Assembly (NCBI GenBank): GCA_958450365.1
Contig: CAUEEP010000741.1
Location: 310,001-374,000, forward strand
From: Mesorhabditis belari
Taxonomy: Eukaryota > Nematoda > Chromadorea > Rhabditida > Rhabditidae
DNA length: 64,000 bases
Direction of reading: 5' to 3'
Below the pieces are notes generated by a model. It did no database searches, had not been told where the DNA came from, and saw only the letters and a program-made list of their open reading frames with translations. Below, one piece after another: positions 44,367 through 55,300 of this stretch. Positions within the stretch are counted from its first letter, which is position 1. Every line of letters starts with the position of its first letter. Position numbers and translations under genes: made by a program.

Positions 44367-44844
44367 AAACTTTAACAAAAGTGAAAACGCATACTTTCTA
44401 GTGCACTCAATTCTTGTAGTTTTAAGATGGCAAGTTCTGCAAAAGAAACCAAGAATTCAGTGCACTAGAAAGGGTTCGTTTGTGCGTTATCTTAGTGCCA
44501 AAAGTACCTTATCTTAGTGCCCAAAGTAAGCTCAAAAAAAGCCTAATCTAAGCGAGCACTTCCACATAGAAACACACCCTTTCTGGCATGGTTAAGCTTT
44601 ATTTTGCAATAGCTTCAAACAGTCTACCGAAAAGGCTGTGTTTCCATGATCAGAGCACAATGCTGGTACAATTTTTCCCCAACTTTTCCCCAAATTACCC
44701 CCAAAAAACAAGTTCTTCAAGCGTTTCTGTGTTTTCCTTTTGTGTCTAACCTCTCATAAACTTCATTTTCAACCAGGTTCTTCGCCAAATTCGTTCTTTT
44801 TTTCTCTAATAAATAAGCTGTCTGCTTGTTTTCTTTTTCTAATC

Positions 44845-45310
44845 ATCATTGGAAATGATTTTCAATGATTTTCAATGATTTTCAACGATTTTCAATGATT
44901 TCCAATGATTTCCAATGATTTTCAACGATTTTCAATGATTTTCAATGATTTTCAACGATTTCCAAAGATTTCCAATGATTTCCAATCATATCCAATGATT
45001 TCCAATGATTTCCAATGATTTCCAATGATTTCCAATGATTTCCAATGATTTCCAATGATTTCCAATGATTTTCAACGATTTCCAAAGATTTCCAATGATT
45101 TCCAATCATATCCAATGATTTCCAATGATTTCCAATGATTTCCAATGATTTCCAATGATTTCCAATGATTCAATGATTTCCAAGATTTCCAATGATTTCA
45201 ACGATTTCAACGATTTCCAAGATTTCCAACACAATCCAATGATTTCCAATGATTTCCAATGATTTCCAATGATTTTCAACGATTTCCAACCATTTCCAAT
45301 AGTTTCCAAG
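44845..45310. repeat. 10-bp minisatellite (CCAATGATTT) with higher order
   Basis: More than 40 units. A longer block (CAACGATTTCCAAAGATTTC then CAATCATATCCAATG) recurs about 120 bp apart (44952 and 45072). Minus-strand frames (SLEIIGNHWK) are artefacts of 30-bp periodicity. Confidence 0.95.
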
Positions 45311-45694
45311 CATTTCTTCACTTTCCCCATCATCTTTCCTTTAAATGTCATCTCTCTTCTTTTTCTCTCATCTTTTTTTTTTCATTGTTCTTTAAAGATT
45401 TTTGCGATTCTATATCTATTTTTAGAAGAGGAAAAGGCGGCTTTTTTTGGGGAAAAATCGGATTTGAGTTATCGGAGTGTTGAAGAGGATTCGAAGTGAA
45501 AGAAAGGCAATGAATCAGGTCAGTTCATTACAATCACTCAAAAAGATCTTTCTGCTTCAAATTTCTGAGTCAAAATCTCTTAAATTCAATGACTTTGATA
45601 GATTGCGATGAGCAAACAGCGGTAATATATTTGATTTATACTGTAGCACAAATAAATAGGGCTTTAGATTGGTAGTGTCGTCTAATTAGTAATT

Positions 45695-45800
45695 ACAGTA
45701 ATGTACAGTAATGTACAGTAATGTACAGTAGTGTACAGTTATGTACAGTTATGGACAGTAATGTACAGTTATGGACAGTAATGTACAGTAATGTAATTAG
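45695..45800. repeat. 10-bp minisatellite (TGTACAGTAA)
   Basis: About ten units with GGACAGTAAT variants. Confidence 0.95.
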
Positions 45801-46029
45801 TAACTTGTTTTGTTGACTGTAACTATTGTAATCTGCTAAATAACTATTAAATCCATGATAAAGGCCATGATCTTTCAATAATAAGGCACTACGATTGTGT
45901 TTTCGTTTTGCTACTGCAATCAGGCTCATTCTTGTTATTAGAAATCAATTGGAGGTAAAATACAATATTTGATACAAATTGGGGGTAAAAATCTGCAATT
46001 TGAGGTGACCTGATCGGAAAATTCTTCAT

Positions 46030-46225
46030 TAATCCTTGATCCTTGTCCTTGATCCTCGATCCTCGATCCTTGATCCCTTGATCCATGATCCTTGACCTTG
46101 ATCATTCATCCTCGATCCTTGATCCTCGATCCTTGATCCTTTGATCCTTGATCCTTGATCCTCAATCCTCGATCCTCAATCCTTGATCCTAGATCCTTGT
46201 CCTTGATCCTCGATCCTTGATTAAA
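46030..46225. repeat. GATCCTTGATCCTC array
   Basis: Seven-base units GATCCTT and GATCCTC in irregular order. Confidence 0.95.
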
Positions 46226-46440
46226 CCAATGAGCTTTCACTACGAGATGTCAGTCCAGTGGAAGCGATGAGTTTCTTACCAGAGAACCCGTTAAAGTATC
46301 CCCAAAATAGGCTGTTAGATCAATTATTCACCTTTTTTTACATCAAACTTATATTATCATATTATTTAAGAGCTTACTGATCAAAAGAGTGATTTTCGAA
46401 GATTTTCTAAAGGCTGATCGACTGATGGTCGGTTTTCTTT

Positions 46441-46507
46441 GATTCGACCCAGGATCAAAGAAAGCTCACGAGCTAACTCACTATCCACTAGGCTATTGAG
46501 GCCCAGG
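46441..46507 (-). mobile_element. tRNA-like element
   Basis: Minus strand carries TAGCCTAGTGGATAGTGAG (A box) and CTGGGTCGAATC (B box) at tRNA spacing. Stems are poor, so a relic. Confidence 0.45.
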
Positions 46508-46759
46508 GATTGGCCCGTGCGAACGCCTTAAGTAGGCCTGTTCGTGCGAACGCTTAGCTTGTTCACCGGTACAATTGGCGCAATTGGTCGAAAATTTGCA
46601 GGGTTATATCTCAAAAATGGCTTTTGATAGATAGGATTTGAAAGCAGTTTTAAAAGCAGCAGTTCAACCAGGGGTGTTCCTCGGAATCAGATCACTTTTG
46701 AAATAACTTCAAGGAATTCCCTGGTTAGAAATAGACACAGGTTTGAGCTTCATTTACTT

Positions 46760-46920
46760 GACAGTTGTTAGATTGTTAGCTGTAGTTGATTCTTAGCTGT
46801 AGTTGTTAGATTCTTAGCTGTAGTTCATGATTCTTAGCTGTAGTTCATGATTCTTAGCTGTGGTTCTTGATGCTTAGCTGTAATTGTTAGATTGTTAGCT
46901 GTAGTTGTTAGAGTTTAAGC
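46760..46920. repeat. TTCTTAGCTGTAGTTGTTAG array
   Basis: About eight 20-21 bp degenerate units. Confidence 0.9.
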
Positions 46921-47284
46921 CATACTCAAGTTCATTGCAATTGCCAAAATTTGAGATTGATAGATCAGCGCTTGTGAAACGAGCCCAATTGGATAGTTTA
47001 CATCATGAAAAAAAACTTTTAAGCCCTAAATCTACCAGCCTTGACCAATTGCAGAGGTATGGGGATAGGTCGAGGTATCCCCATGCCTAGGTATTCCCAT
47101 TCTGCATAAGCCTTGACCAACTCCAGTCTCGCTTAAGTTAAAAACCAAAGCTAAACACCCAATCCCTTTAACATTTCAAATTTCTACAGAATGCACAGTA
47201 CCGTCCAAAGCAATATCAATCCCTCGCAAAAAAAACTCTATCTTCAAGCCCTTTTTTCAGTATGTAAACGTGAGAGTTCCCCTC

Positions 47285-47710
47285 GAATACATTCTAAAGA
47301 ACTCTGAAGCATTCTTGAAGCCTTCTAGAGCTTCCTGAAGCATTCTGAAGCATTCTGAAGCATTCTGAAGCATTCTGAAGCATCCTGAAGCATCCTGAAG
47401 CATTCTGAAGCATTCTGAAGCATTCTGAAGCATTCTGGAGCATTCTGAAGCATTCTGAAGCATTCTGAAGCATTCTGAAGCATTCTGAATGATTCTGAAG
47501 GATTCTGAAGCATTCTCAAGCATTCTCAAGCATTCTGAAGGATTCTGAAGCATTCTGAAGCATTCTGAAGCATTCTGAAGCATTCCGAAGCATTCTCAAG
47601 CATTCTGAAGGATTCTCAAGCATTCTGAAGGATTCTGAAGCATTCTGAAGCATTCTCAAGCATTCTCAAGCATTCTCAAGCATTCTCAAGCATTCTGAAG
47701 CATACCAGAT
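47285..47710. repeat. 10-bp minisatellite (CATTCTGAAG)
   Basis: About 42 units with CATTCTCAAG and GATTCTGAAG variants. The minus frame (RMLQNASECF) is repeat-derived. Confidence 0.97.
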
Positions 47711-48174
47711 ACATTCTGAAAGCTTAATTCAAAATCTAGCGAATGATCTATTTTGTATTTGAGTTGAGATTAGTTTTTGAAGCATTTCAACCCTTCAATT
47801 CAATTCAATTCAATTCAACCCTTTCAACCACTGGAAATTTCAACTTTCGGAATGAATTTCTCACTTTTTCATTGAATTTCAAAAAACTCCCACGTTTACA
47901 TACCGAAAAAAACCGAAAAAAGGGGTTGAAGATGGGGTTTTTTTTGCACTGAAGCTTGAAGATGGAGGGATTGATATTATTTTGGTACTGTACATACCGG
48001 TACTGTCAATACTAATGAAGATTTTCGTCTTCATCGATGCACAGCGAAAATTCACTTCTTAAGCCCTTTAAAATCGTCTTTTTCGAATGTTTTTTTCACC
48101 ATTTTCTCCATTTTCTCCATTTTCACCATAGAGCCTTTAAAATACTATCAAACGATAAGAAAACCGTTTGTTAA

Positions 48175-48415
48175 AAGTTGATTAAAGCGGACGACGCTTA
48201 AGGTTAAGACGACGCTTAAGTTTAAAGACGAAGTTGATTAAAGCGTAAAAACTAATACAATGATTAAAGCGCTGAAGTCGACGCTGAAGTTGATTAAAGC
48301 GGTTAAGACGACGCTTAAGTCGATGCTTAAGTTGATTAAAGCGGTTAAGACGACGCTGAAGTCGATTAAAGCGCTTAAGACGATGCTTAAGTCGACGCTT
48401 AAGTCGACTAAAGCC
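48175..48415. repeat. GTTGATTAAAGCGGTTAAGA array
   Basis: Degenerate long units containing GACGACGCTTAAGTCGATGC. Confidence 0.9.
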
Positions 48416-48519
48416 TGAATTTCCGTTGTTCACCTATTGACAAACGTGGAAATGCAAATGTTTTGTAAATCCTTTGACCGTTTGCTCGATTCTGATCTTT
48501 CTGACCTTTCTTTTCTTAC

Positions 48520-48598
48520 CGTATCCAATTCGCGCATGTTCACCCCCGAAAATCCACGTGTGTGCCAACACGGCTGATGCAATAACTTTCCCGACCAT
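48520..48598 (-). CDS. Possible first exon of a minus-strand gene
   Basis: ATG at 48598 opens MVGKVIASAVLAHTWIFGGE then HARIGY, ending at a donor (G|GTAAGAAAAG). The base composition is less AT-rich than its surroundings and the peptide looks like a small hydrophobic N terminus. No later exon could be placed, and the family is unknown. Confidence 0.3.
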
Positions 48599-48964
48599 GA
48601 TCAGACGCTCACGTTTCACTTTTCCTCAAGAAATTGAGGAAATTTCCCTTATTTTTTTTTTAAAAGATCACCGTGTTCTATGAGTACCGAGTGGCACTGG
48701 GAAAATGAAGAAAATGTCCGCAAAAGAAAGAGAAAGAGAGGAAAAGAGAGAAGGAAAGAAAGGAAGAAAGAAAAATGAATTCAAGAAATTCTTTTCCGAC
48801 AAAATGTTTGTTGATAAACAGATCAAACAGATCAAACACTTTTAGCGGGGGAAATATTTGTCGTGTTTATTTATTTGCGAATCACTTTTTGGTTCCCCAG
48901 CAAAAAGAATGAGAAAAGATCACGTTTAAGTCTAAAAGTGTGAACTTTCTTTGGGGGAAATGGG

Positions 48965-49142
48965 GAAATGAGGAGTTGAATTTGAGAGTTGAAATTGAGG
49001 CAAAGCTGAAGTCTGAGATTGAAATTGAGTCAATTTTGATATTTGAAAGTTGAAATTGAGTCAAAGCTGCAATTTGAAAGCTGAAATTGAGTCAATTTTG
49101 AAGTCTGAAAGTTGAAATTGAGTCAAATTTGAAATCTGAACT
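48965..49142. repeat. TTGAAATTGAGTCAA array
   Basis: Degenerate 30-bp units built on GAAAGTTGAAATTGAGTCAA, just upstream of the transporter gene. A related motif recurs at 63.55 kb. Confidence 0.85.
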
Positions 49143-49304
49143 TTGAAATATGAAATCTCAAATTTAACCACTCAAATCGAATGTGTTCTAGCTTTTTTTG
49201 TACACAAAAATGTTCGTTTTTTTAGAGTCGGAACAAAAGTGCAAACAAAACAAACAAAACAAACCAAAAGCCCCAAGATTTCTAGGCGGATTTCGATCGG
49301 GAGA

Positions 49305-52300
49305 ATGGCTTCCGAATCGACGAGGAGATCCCGTTGTGGAGACAGGGTTTCGAGTTCTCCAAACAGTACACACGATCGTTTTGCTCGAAGCGAGGTGAAA
49401 TCAACTTCATTATTTGTCTCTTATCAAGATTTAGGCCTTCTTAAAACCGCCAGAAGACGCGTCCCAGTGCTCTCATGGATTCCCAAATACAAGGTGCGAA
49501 ATCTGATGGCCGACATCATTGCTGGCGTCACTGTGGGCATCTATAATGTGCCACAAGGTAAACATGTACTTTATAGAGGATTTGAGCACTTTATGTATAT
49601 GTTACGTCCGAATGCAACCAGGCGTTCGGATCTGATCCGTCCGAATCCGACCAGAATGAGTGTGGTTGAATTTGGACGTCCGAATCCGACCACAAGGTAT
49701 TCAATGGCTGGATTCGGACGTCCAGATCAGATTAGGACGTTCGGATCAGATTCTGACGTTCGGATCGGATTCGGACGTCCAGATCAGATTCTGACGTCCA
49801 GATCAGATTAGGACGTTCGGATCAGATTCTGACGTCCGGATCGGATTTAGACGTCCGGGTCCGACCACAGGATAATCATGGCTGGATTCGGACGTCCGGA
49901 TCAGACTCAGACGTCCGGATCGGATTCAGCCGTCCGAGTTCGACCACAAGATCATCAATGGCTGGATTCGGACGTTCGGATCAGATTCTGACGTCCGGAT
50001 CGGATTCAGACGTCCAAATCTGACCACAAGATAATCAAAGGCCGGATTCGGACGTTCGGATCAGATTCTGACGTCCGGATCGGATTCAGACATCCGGATC
50101 TGACCACAAGATATTCAATGGCTGGATTCGGACGTCCGGATCAGCTACTGACGTCCGGATCGGATTCAGACGTCCAAATCTGACCACAAGGTAATCAAAG
50201 GCCGGATTCGGACGTTCGGATCAGATCCGGACGCCTGGTCGGTTCCTCTTTCTCTTTTTCTCTTTCTCTTTCTCTTTCTCAACTTTCTCAATCTCATTCT
50301 CATTCTTCAGGTATGGCCTACTCCGTTTTGGCCTCACCCCCCAGTCTACGGTCTCTATGCCTCTTTCTTCCCGCCACTCATCTACGCCATTTTGGGAACT
50401 GGATTCCATACGAGCATTGGTAAATTTTCAAAAATCATTTGCTTTAAAAACAGAAAAAATAGACAGCTTAAATGAATTAATAAATTTTGTTTGATCAGAA
50501 AAACATGACTTGACTTTCGCTATTTCTTTTGGGACAAGTAAATAGAGCAGTCAGAGTGAGAGATCAAAACAAAATTGGCACTTTTCGGAGATCAAGAATT
50601 AGATTTTTTGAAAGAAAATAGAGTTATTATAGTAAAAGTTATTAAGTAAAATGAAATGGAAAGTAATTTGAAAGTAATTTGAAACAAAGGCCAATGAAAT
50701 AAAACGTTTTCCCAGAGTCGACTTTTCCTTTCCTTTTCCAGGTGTATTCAGTATCACTTGTATGATGATCGGCCATGCTCGAACCTCGCTTCTTCCCGAT
50801 GGATCCACTGAATACAAAGGAATTGAGAATCTTCATCCTGTTGATATCGTTGCCGCTTTATCGTTTACAACTGGGATTATACAGGTTGGCTGGGTAGCTA
50901 CGGAGCTGGCTGGGCAGCTACGGAGCTGGCTGGGTAGCTACGGAGCTGGCTGGGTAGCCGAGCTGGCGAGCTACGAGCTGGTGGGTTGCTACGGAGCTGG
51001 CTGGGCAGCTACGGAGTGCAGAGAATGAGAATGGCAATGACAAGAATGCTAATTCAATCGACTCTCGATTTAGCGATTCGTTCGGGAGGAAAATCTCGAT
51101 TTTAAACGATTCTAGAACAGAAAAGTGATTGATGCTAATGAGATCAATAGCACTTTCGAATTCACGGGGATCGAACTCAATTAGCTGCCCTGAAATGTCA
51201 ACAGTTGGTTGGGCAGCTACGGAGAAGCCAAAGGAGCGTTTAGAATTTCAAAATCATTGTATCAAGAGTCGTTAAATCGAGAATCGATTGTTTCTAGACT
51301 TCTAGATTTCTAGGTTTCCTAGATTTCTAGCTTTCTAGACTTCCAGGTTTCTAGGTTTCTAGGTTTCTAGCTTTCTAGGTTTCTGGATTTCTAGGCTTCT
51401 AGCTTTCTAGCTTTCTAGACTTCCAGGTTTCTAGGTTTCTTAGATTTCTAGCTTGCATTCCAAGACTTCTAGATTTCTAGGCTTTCTAGCTTTCTAGCTT
51501 TCTAGATTTCTAGATTTCTAGATTTCACATAGTTTCTACAGCCTCTAGAAAGAAGATTTGATTCTTGTAAAGTCTATAAGCTTTTGAAATCCTTCGAGAA
51601 AACAAACATTTCATTGTTTTCTTATTCAAGCGTTCAGTAGATAGAGTTTAAAAAGTGTAAGCTCAATGTGAAAGCTTCAACATTGAGCTTTTAAAGATGG
51701 TTCTCGAAAACTCTTCGCAATCAATACCAAAATGGAGAATTTCAGTTAATCATGTGGTTGTTCCGTCTCGAGTTCCTCACTGCTTACATGTCGGATGCGG
51801 TTGTCAATGGATTCATGTTCGGAGCAGCCATCCATTCAGCTAGATCACAAGTAAACATTGAAAAAGAAGATATCAAGAGTAACTAGGTAACTAGTAACTA
51901 GGTTTATCTAAAAGGGGTAACTAGTTATTGGGTAGCTGAGAAGATAAGCAACTAGCTGAGAAGATAGCTAGGTGAGAAGATAGCTAGGTGAGAAGATAGC
52001 TAGGTGAGAAGATAGCTAGGGTGAGAAGATCGCGAGGTGAGAAGATAGCCAACTAGGCTGAGGAAGATAGCTAGGTGAGAAGATAGCTAGGTGAGAAGAT
52101 CGCTAGGTGAGAAGATAGCTAGGTGAGAAGATCGCTAGGTGAGAAGATAGCTAACTAGCTGAGAAGATAGCTAGGTGAGAAGATAGCTAGGTGAGAAGAT
52201 AGCTAGGTGAGAAGATAGCTAGGTGAGAAGATCGCTAGGTGAGAAGATAGCTAGGTGAGAAGATCGCTAGGTGAGAAGATAGCTAGGTGAGAAGATCGCT

Positions 52301-55300
52301 AGGTGAGAAGATAGCTAACTAGCTGAGAAGATAGCTAGGTGAGAAGATAGCTAGGTGAGAAGATAGCTAGGTGAGAAGATAGCTAGGTGAGAAGATAGCT
52401 AGGTGAGAAGATAGCTAGGTGAGAAGATCGCTAGGTGAGAAGATCGCTAGGTGAGAAGATCGCTAGGTGAGAAGATAACTAACTAGCTGAGAAGATAACC
52501 AGCTGAGAAGATAACTAACTAGCTGAGAAGATAACTAACTATATCTAAAAGAGATAACTATCAGGTTGGCAACTAAATAATGGCCCCTTTCAGTAAAAAC
52601 AAAAAATTTATTAACAAGATGAACAAATATCAACATCAATCCAAAAGGTATTCTCCGTCATTCTTTATTACTTCTTTCCACTTTTGACGGAGCAACTGGA
52701 TTCCTCTCTTGAAAAATTCTTCTGGTTGATCGTCAAAGAAATTCTGCACTGAAATTCGGACTTCGTCAAGGTCATTGAACTTTTTCTCGGCTAGAAAGTG
52801 TTGCATCGATCGAAAAAAGATGGTAATCACTAGGCCCCATATCCGGGCTGTATGGCGCATGAGGAAGAACATTCCAGCCCAACTCCTCGATCTTCTCCAT
52901 TGTAAGTTTTGCAGTGTGTGGTTTTGCGTTATCATGGAGAAAATGAATTGAAGAGGGTTCGAGTCCTTGAGAGCGAATTGCTTGATCTCACACGGGAGTT
53001 GTGACGAATAGAGTTCGGAATTAACCGTTTGCCGGCTTTTGAGAACCTCGAAATGCACCAACCCACGAGAACTCCACCACACACAGAGGAGAGTTTTCTT
53101 TGAGTGAATATCCGGCTTCGGAGTTGGTTTTGGGTCTTCGTTTGTGCTAAGCCACTGTCGTTTTCGCGTTCGATTATCATAAAAGATCCATTTTTCATCA
53201 GAAGTGACAATGGAACCCAAGAAGCTTCCCTTTTTCGCATGTTTTAGTAGTATTCCAGCTGTGATAACACGAGTAGCCTTATTTTCTTCGCTCAATTCAT
53301 GCGGAATCCACTTTCCACTGCGGTTACTTTTCCCGAATGCATGAAATCGCTTTTCGATTGCAGTATGCGAAAAGCCCAATCGATCCCCTAGCCCGCGTGA
53401 TGTTTGACTTGGGATCCTCCTTTAAAGCTGCTTCCAAAATATCGTTCTGCAGAAGTTCGGGTCGTCCTTGGCGAGGCTCATCTTCAAGACTTTCATCCCC
53501 TTCCTTGAACCGTCGATACCATCTCTTACATTGTGTTTCGGAAAGAGCTTCATCACCAAAAACTCGCAATAAATCTCTGTGGGATTCGGCAGCTGTTTTG
53601 TCTTGTTTGTAGTCGTACCAGAGACAGACACGCATTCGATATTTGAGATCTTCCATTTCTAAACAAAATTATTTGAAAAGTATCAAATCAAGGAAAGTAA
53701 AAAACGTATAATAATGCACCAGAAATTCAGTAATATTCAATTAACAACAAGCGAGGGTAGATTAAACGCAAAGATTAAAAGATTTTATCAAAAAAGGGCG
53801 AGGGCCATTATTTAGTTGCCAACCTAATATATCCACCAAGCTATCGTCTCAAAACTAGCATAATCTTGAAGTGTTTAGCTGCCAGCTTTGCTTGGGATAA
53901 AAGTCCCCAATCGAGACTCCGAATTCTTCATGATAATCTATGTAAGTCTATAAAGCTTATACAATTAATAGAAATCCGCATTACAGCAATTGATCGACAT
54001 CTGTAAAGAGTTCGATCACGTCAATTGGAAAGTGCTATTGATCTCATTAACATCAATCACTTTTCTGTTGGGATCGCGATTTCTCTCGGATCGATACTGG
54101 CCATTCAAGAAGATCCCATTTCCATCGGAGCTCATTTTGGTGAGGAAAAGTTGAAGCTAAAATTGGATTTAAAGCTGGAATCAAAAGATCGAAAGGTCTG
54201 GAATCAAAAGATCGAAAGGAATCGACAAATTTCAGCTAGTGAGTGTGACAATCTTCTCACATTTCTTGAAGATTCACGAGAAATGGAAGGTCAACATTAT
54301 CAATGACATTCCAACTGGGTGAGTGCTTTGATCTAGCTTTGATCTAGCTTTGATCTAGCTTTGATCTAGCTTTGTTCAAGCTAAACAAACGGGAAACTTG
54401 ATCGAATGATCTCTAGAATGGTTGAAAGTGATTTATTTGATTAGCTTGATCAAAGGAACGATAAAGGAACTTTAAAGGAACTAAATAGGAACTATAAAGG
54501 AACTATCAAGGAACGCTCATAAATAGAAGGCTTTCTGAAGTATTGAAGTATTTAGAGAGACAATAAGCTTTGATTATTGAGAGATTCTTTATCGACAAGG
54601 TGTACTTTGTGCTTATCAGTTGAAACGCACTAAATCCAATGCATTAAAGTCTTGAATTGATATAAGTCAAGACTTATATCAAGTCAAGACTTAAATCAAG
54701 ATTTAAATCAATATAACACTCTACAAGATCTAATCATCGAATCGAATCAGTTTCCCTCCATTCCACTTCTCAAATCTCAAACTTTCTCCCTCTTTCCCCC
54801 TATTTCTCCTTTCCTATTTTGGCGAATTGCCACTGCTCTGCAGTTAATCAAAATTGAATACGCAAGTTAAAATTCAAAGTTGATGGATAAACTACCGTAA
54901 TCAGTCACTAGACGATATTCAGTTGTCCGTTTGTCGTAGCTTGTGTACTTAAAAACCCATTATTTAGTCAGATAATGGTCAGTTTGAGTCAATCGTGGGC
55001 TCCTTTTTTTCACACGCAAGTGTTGAAGTAATTGTGATAGTGCCAGGTTGCTCCAGTTTGCTCAGGCTCAGGCTTAGGCTCAGGCTTAGGCTTAGGCTCA
55101 GGCTTAGGCTTAGGCTCAGGCTTAGGCTTAGGCTCAGGCTTAGGCTTAGGCTCAGGCTTAGGCTTAGGCTCAGGCTTAGGCTTAGGCTCAGGCTTAGGCT
55201 TAGGCTCAGGCTTAGGCTTAGGCTCAGGCTGAGGCTCAGGCTTAGGCTTAGGCTCAGACTTAGGCTTAGGCTTAGGCTTAGGCTCAGGCTGAGGCTCAGG

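Noticed and set aside
49610..50235. Extension of transporter exon 1 into the GGACGT repeats
   Set aside because: The family alignment ends at NVPQG, where a GTAAAC donor lies, and continues at 50311 after TTCTTCAG.
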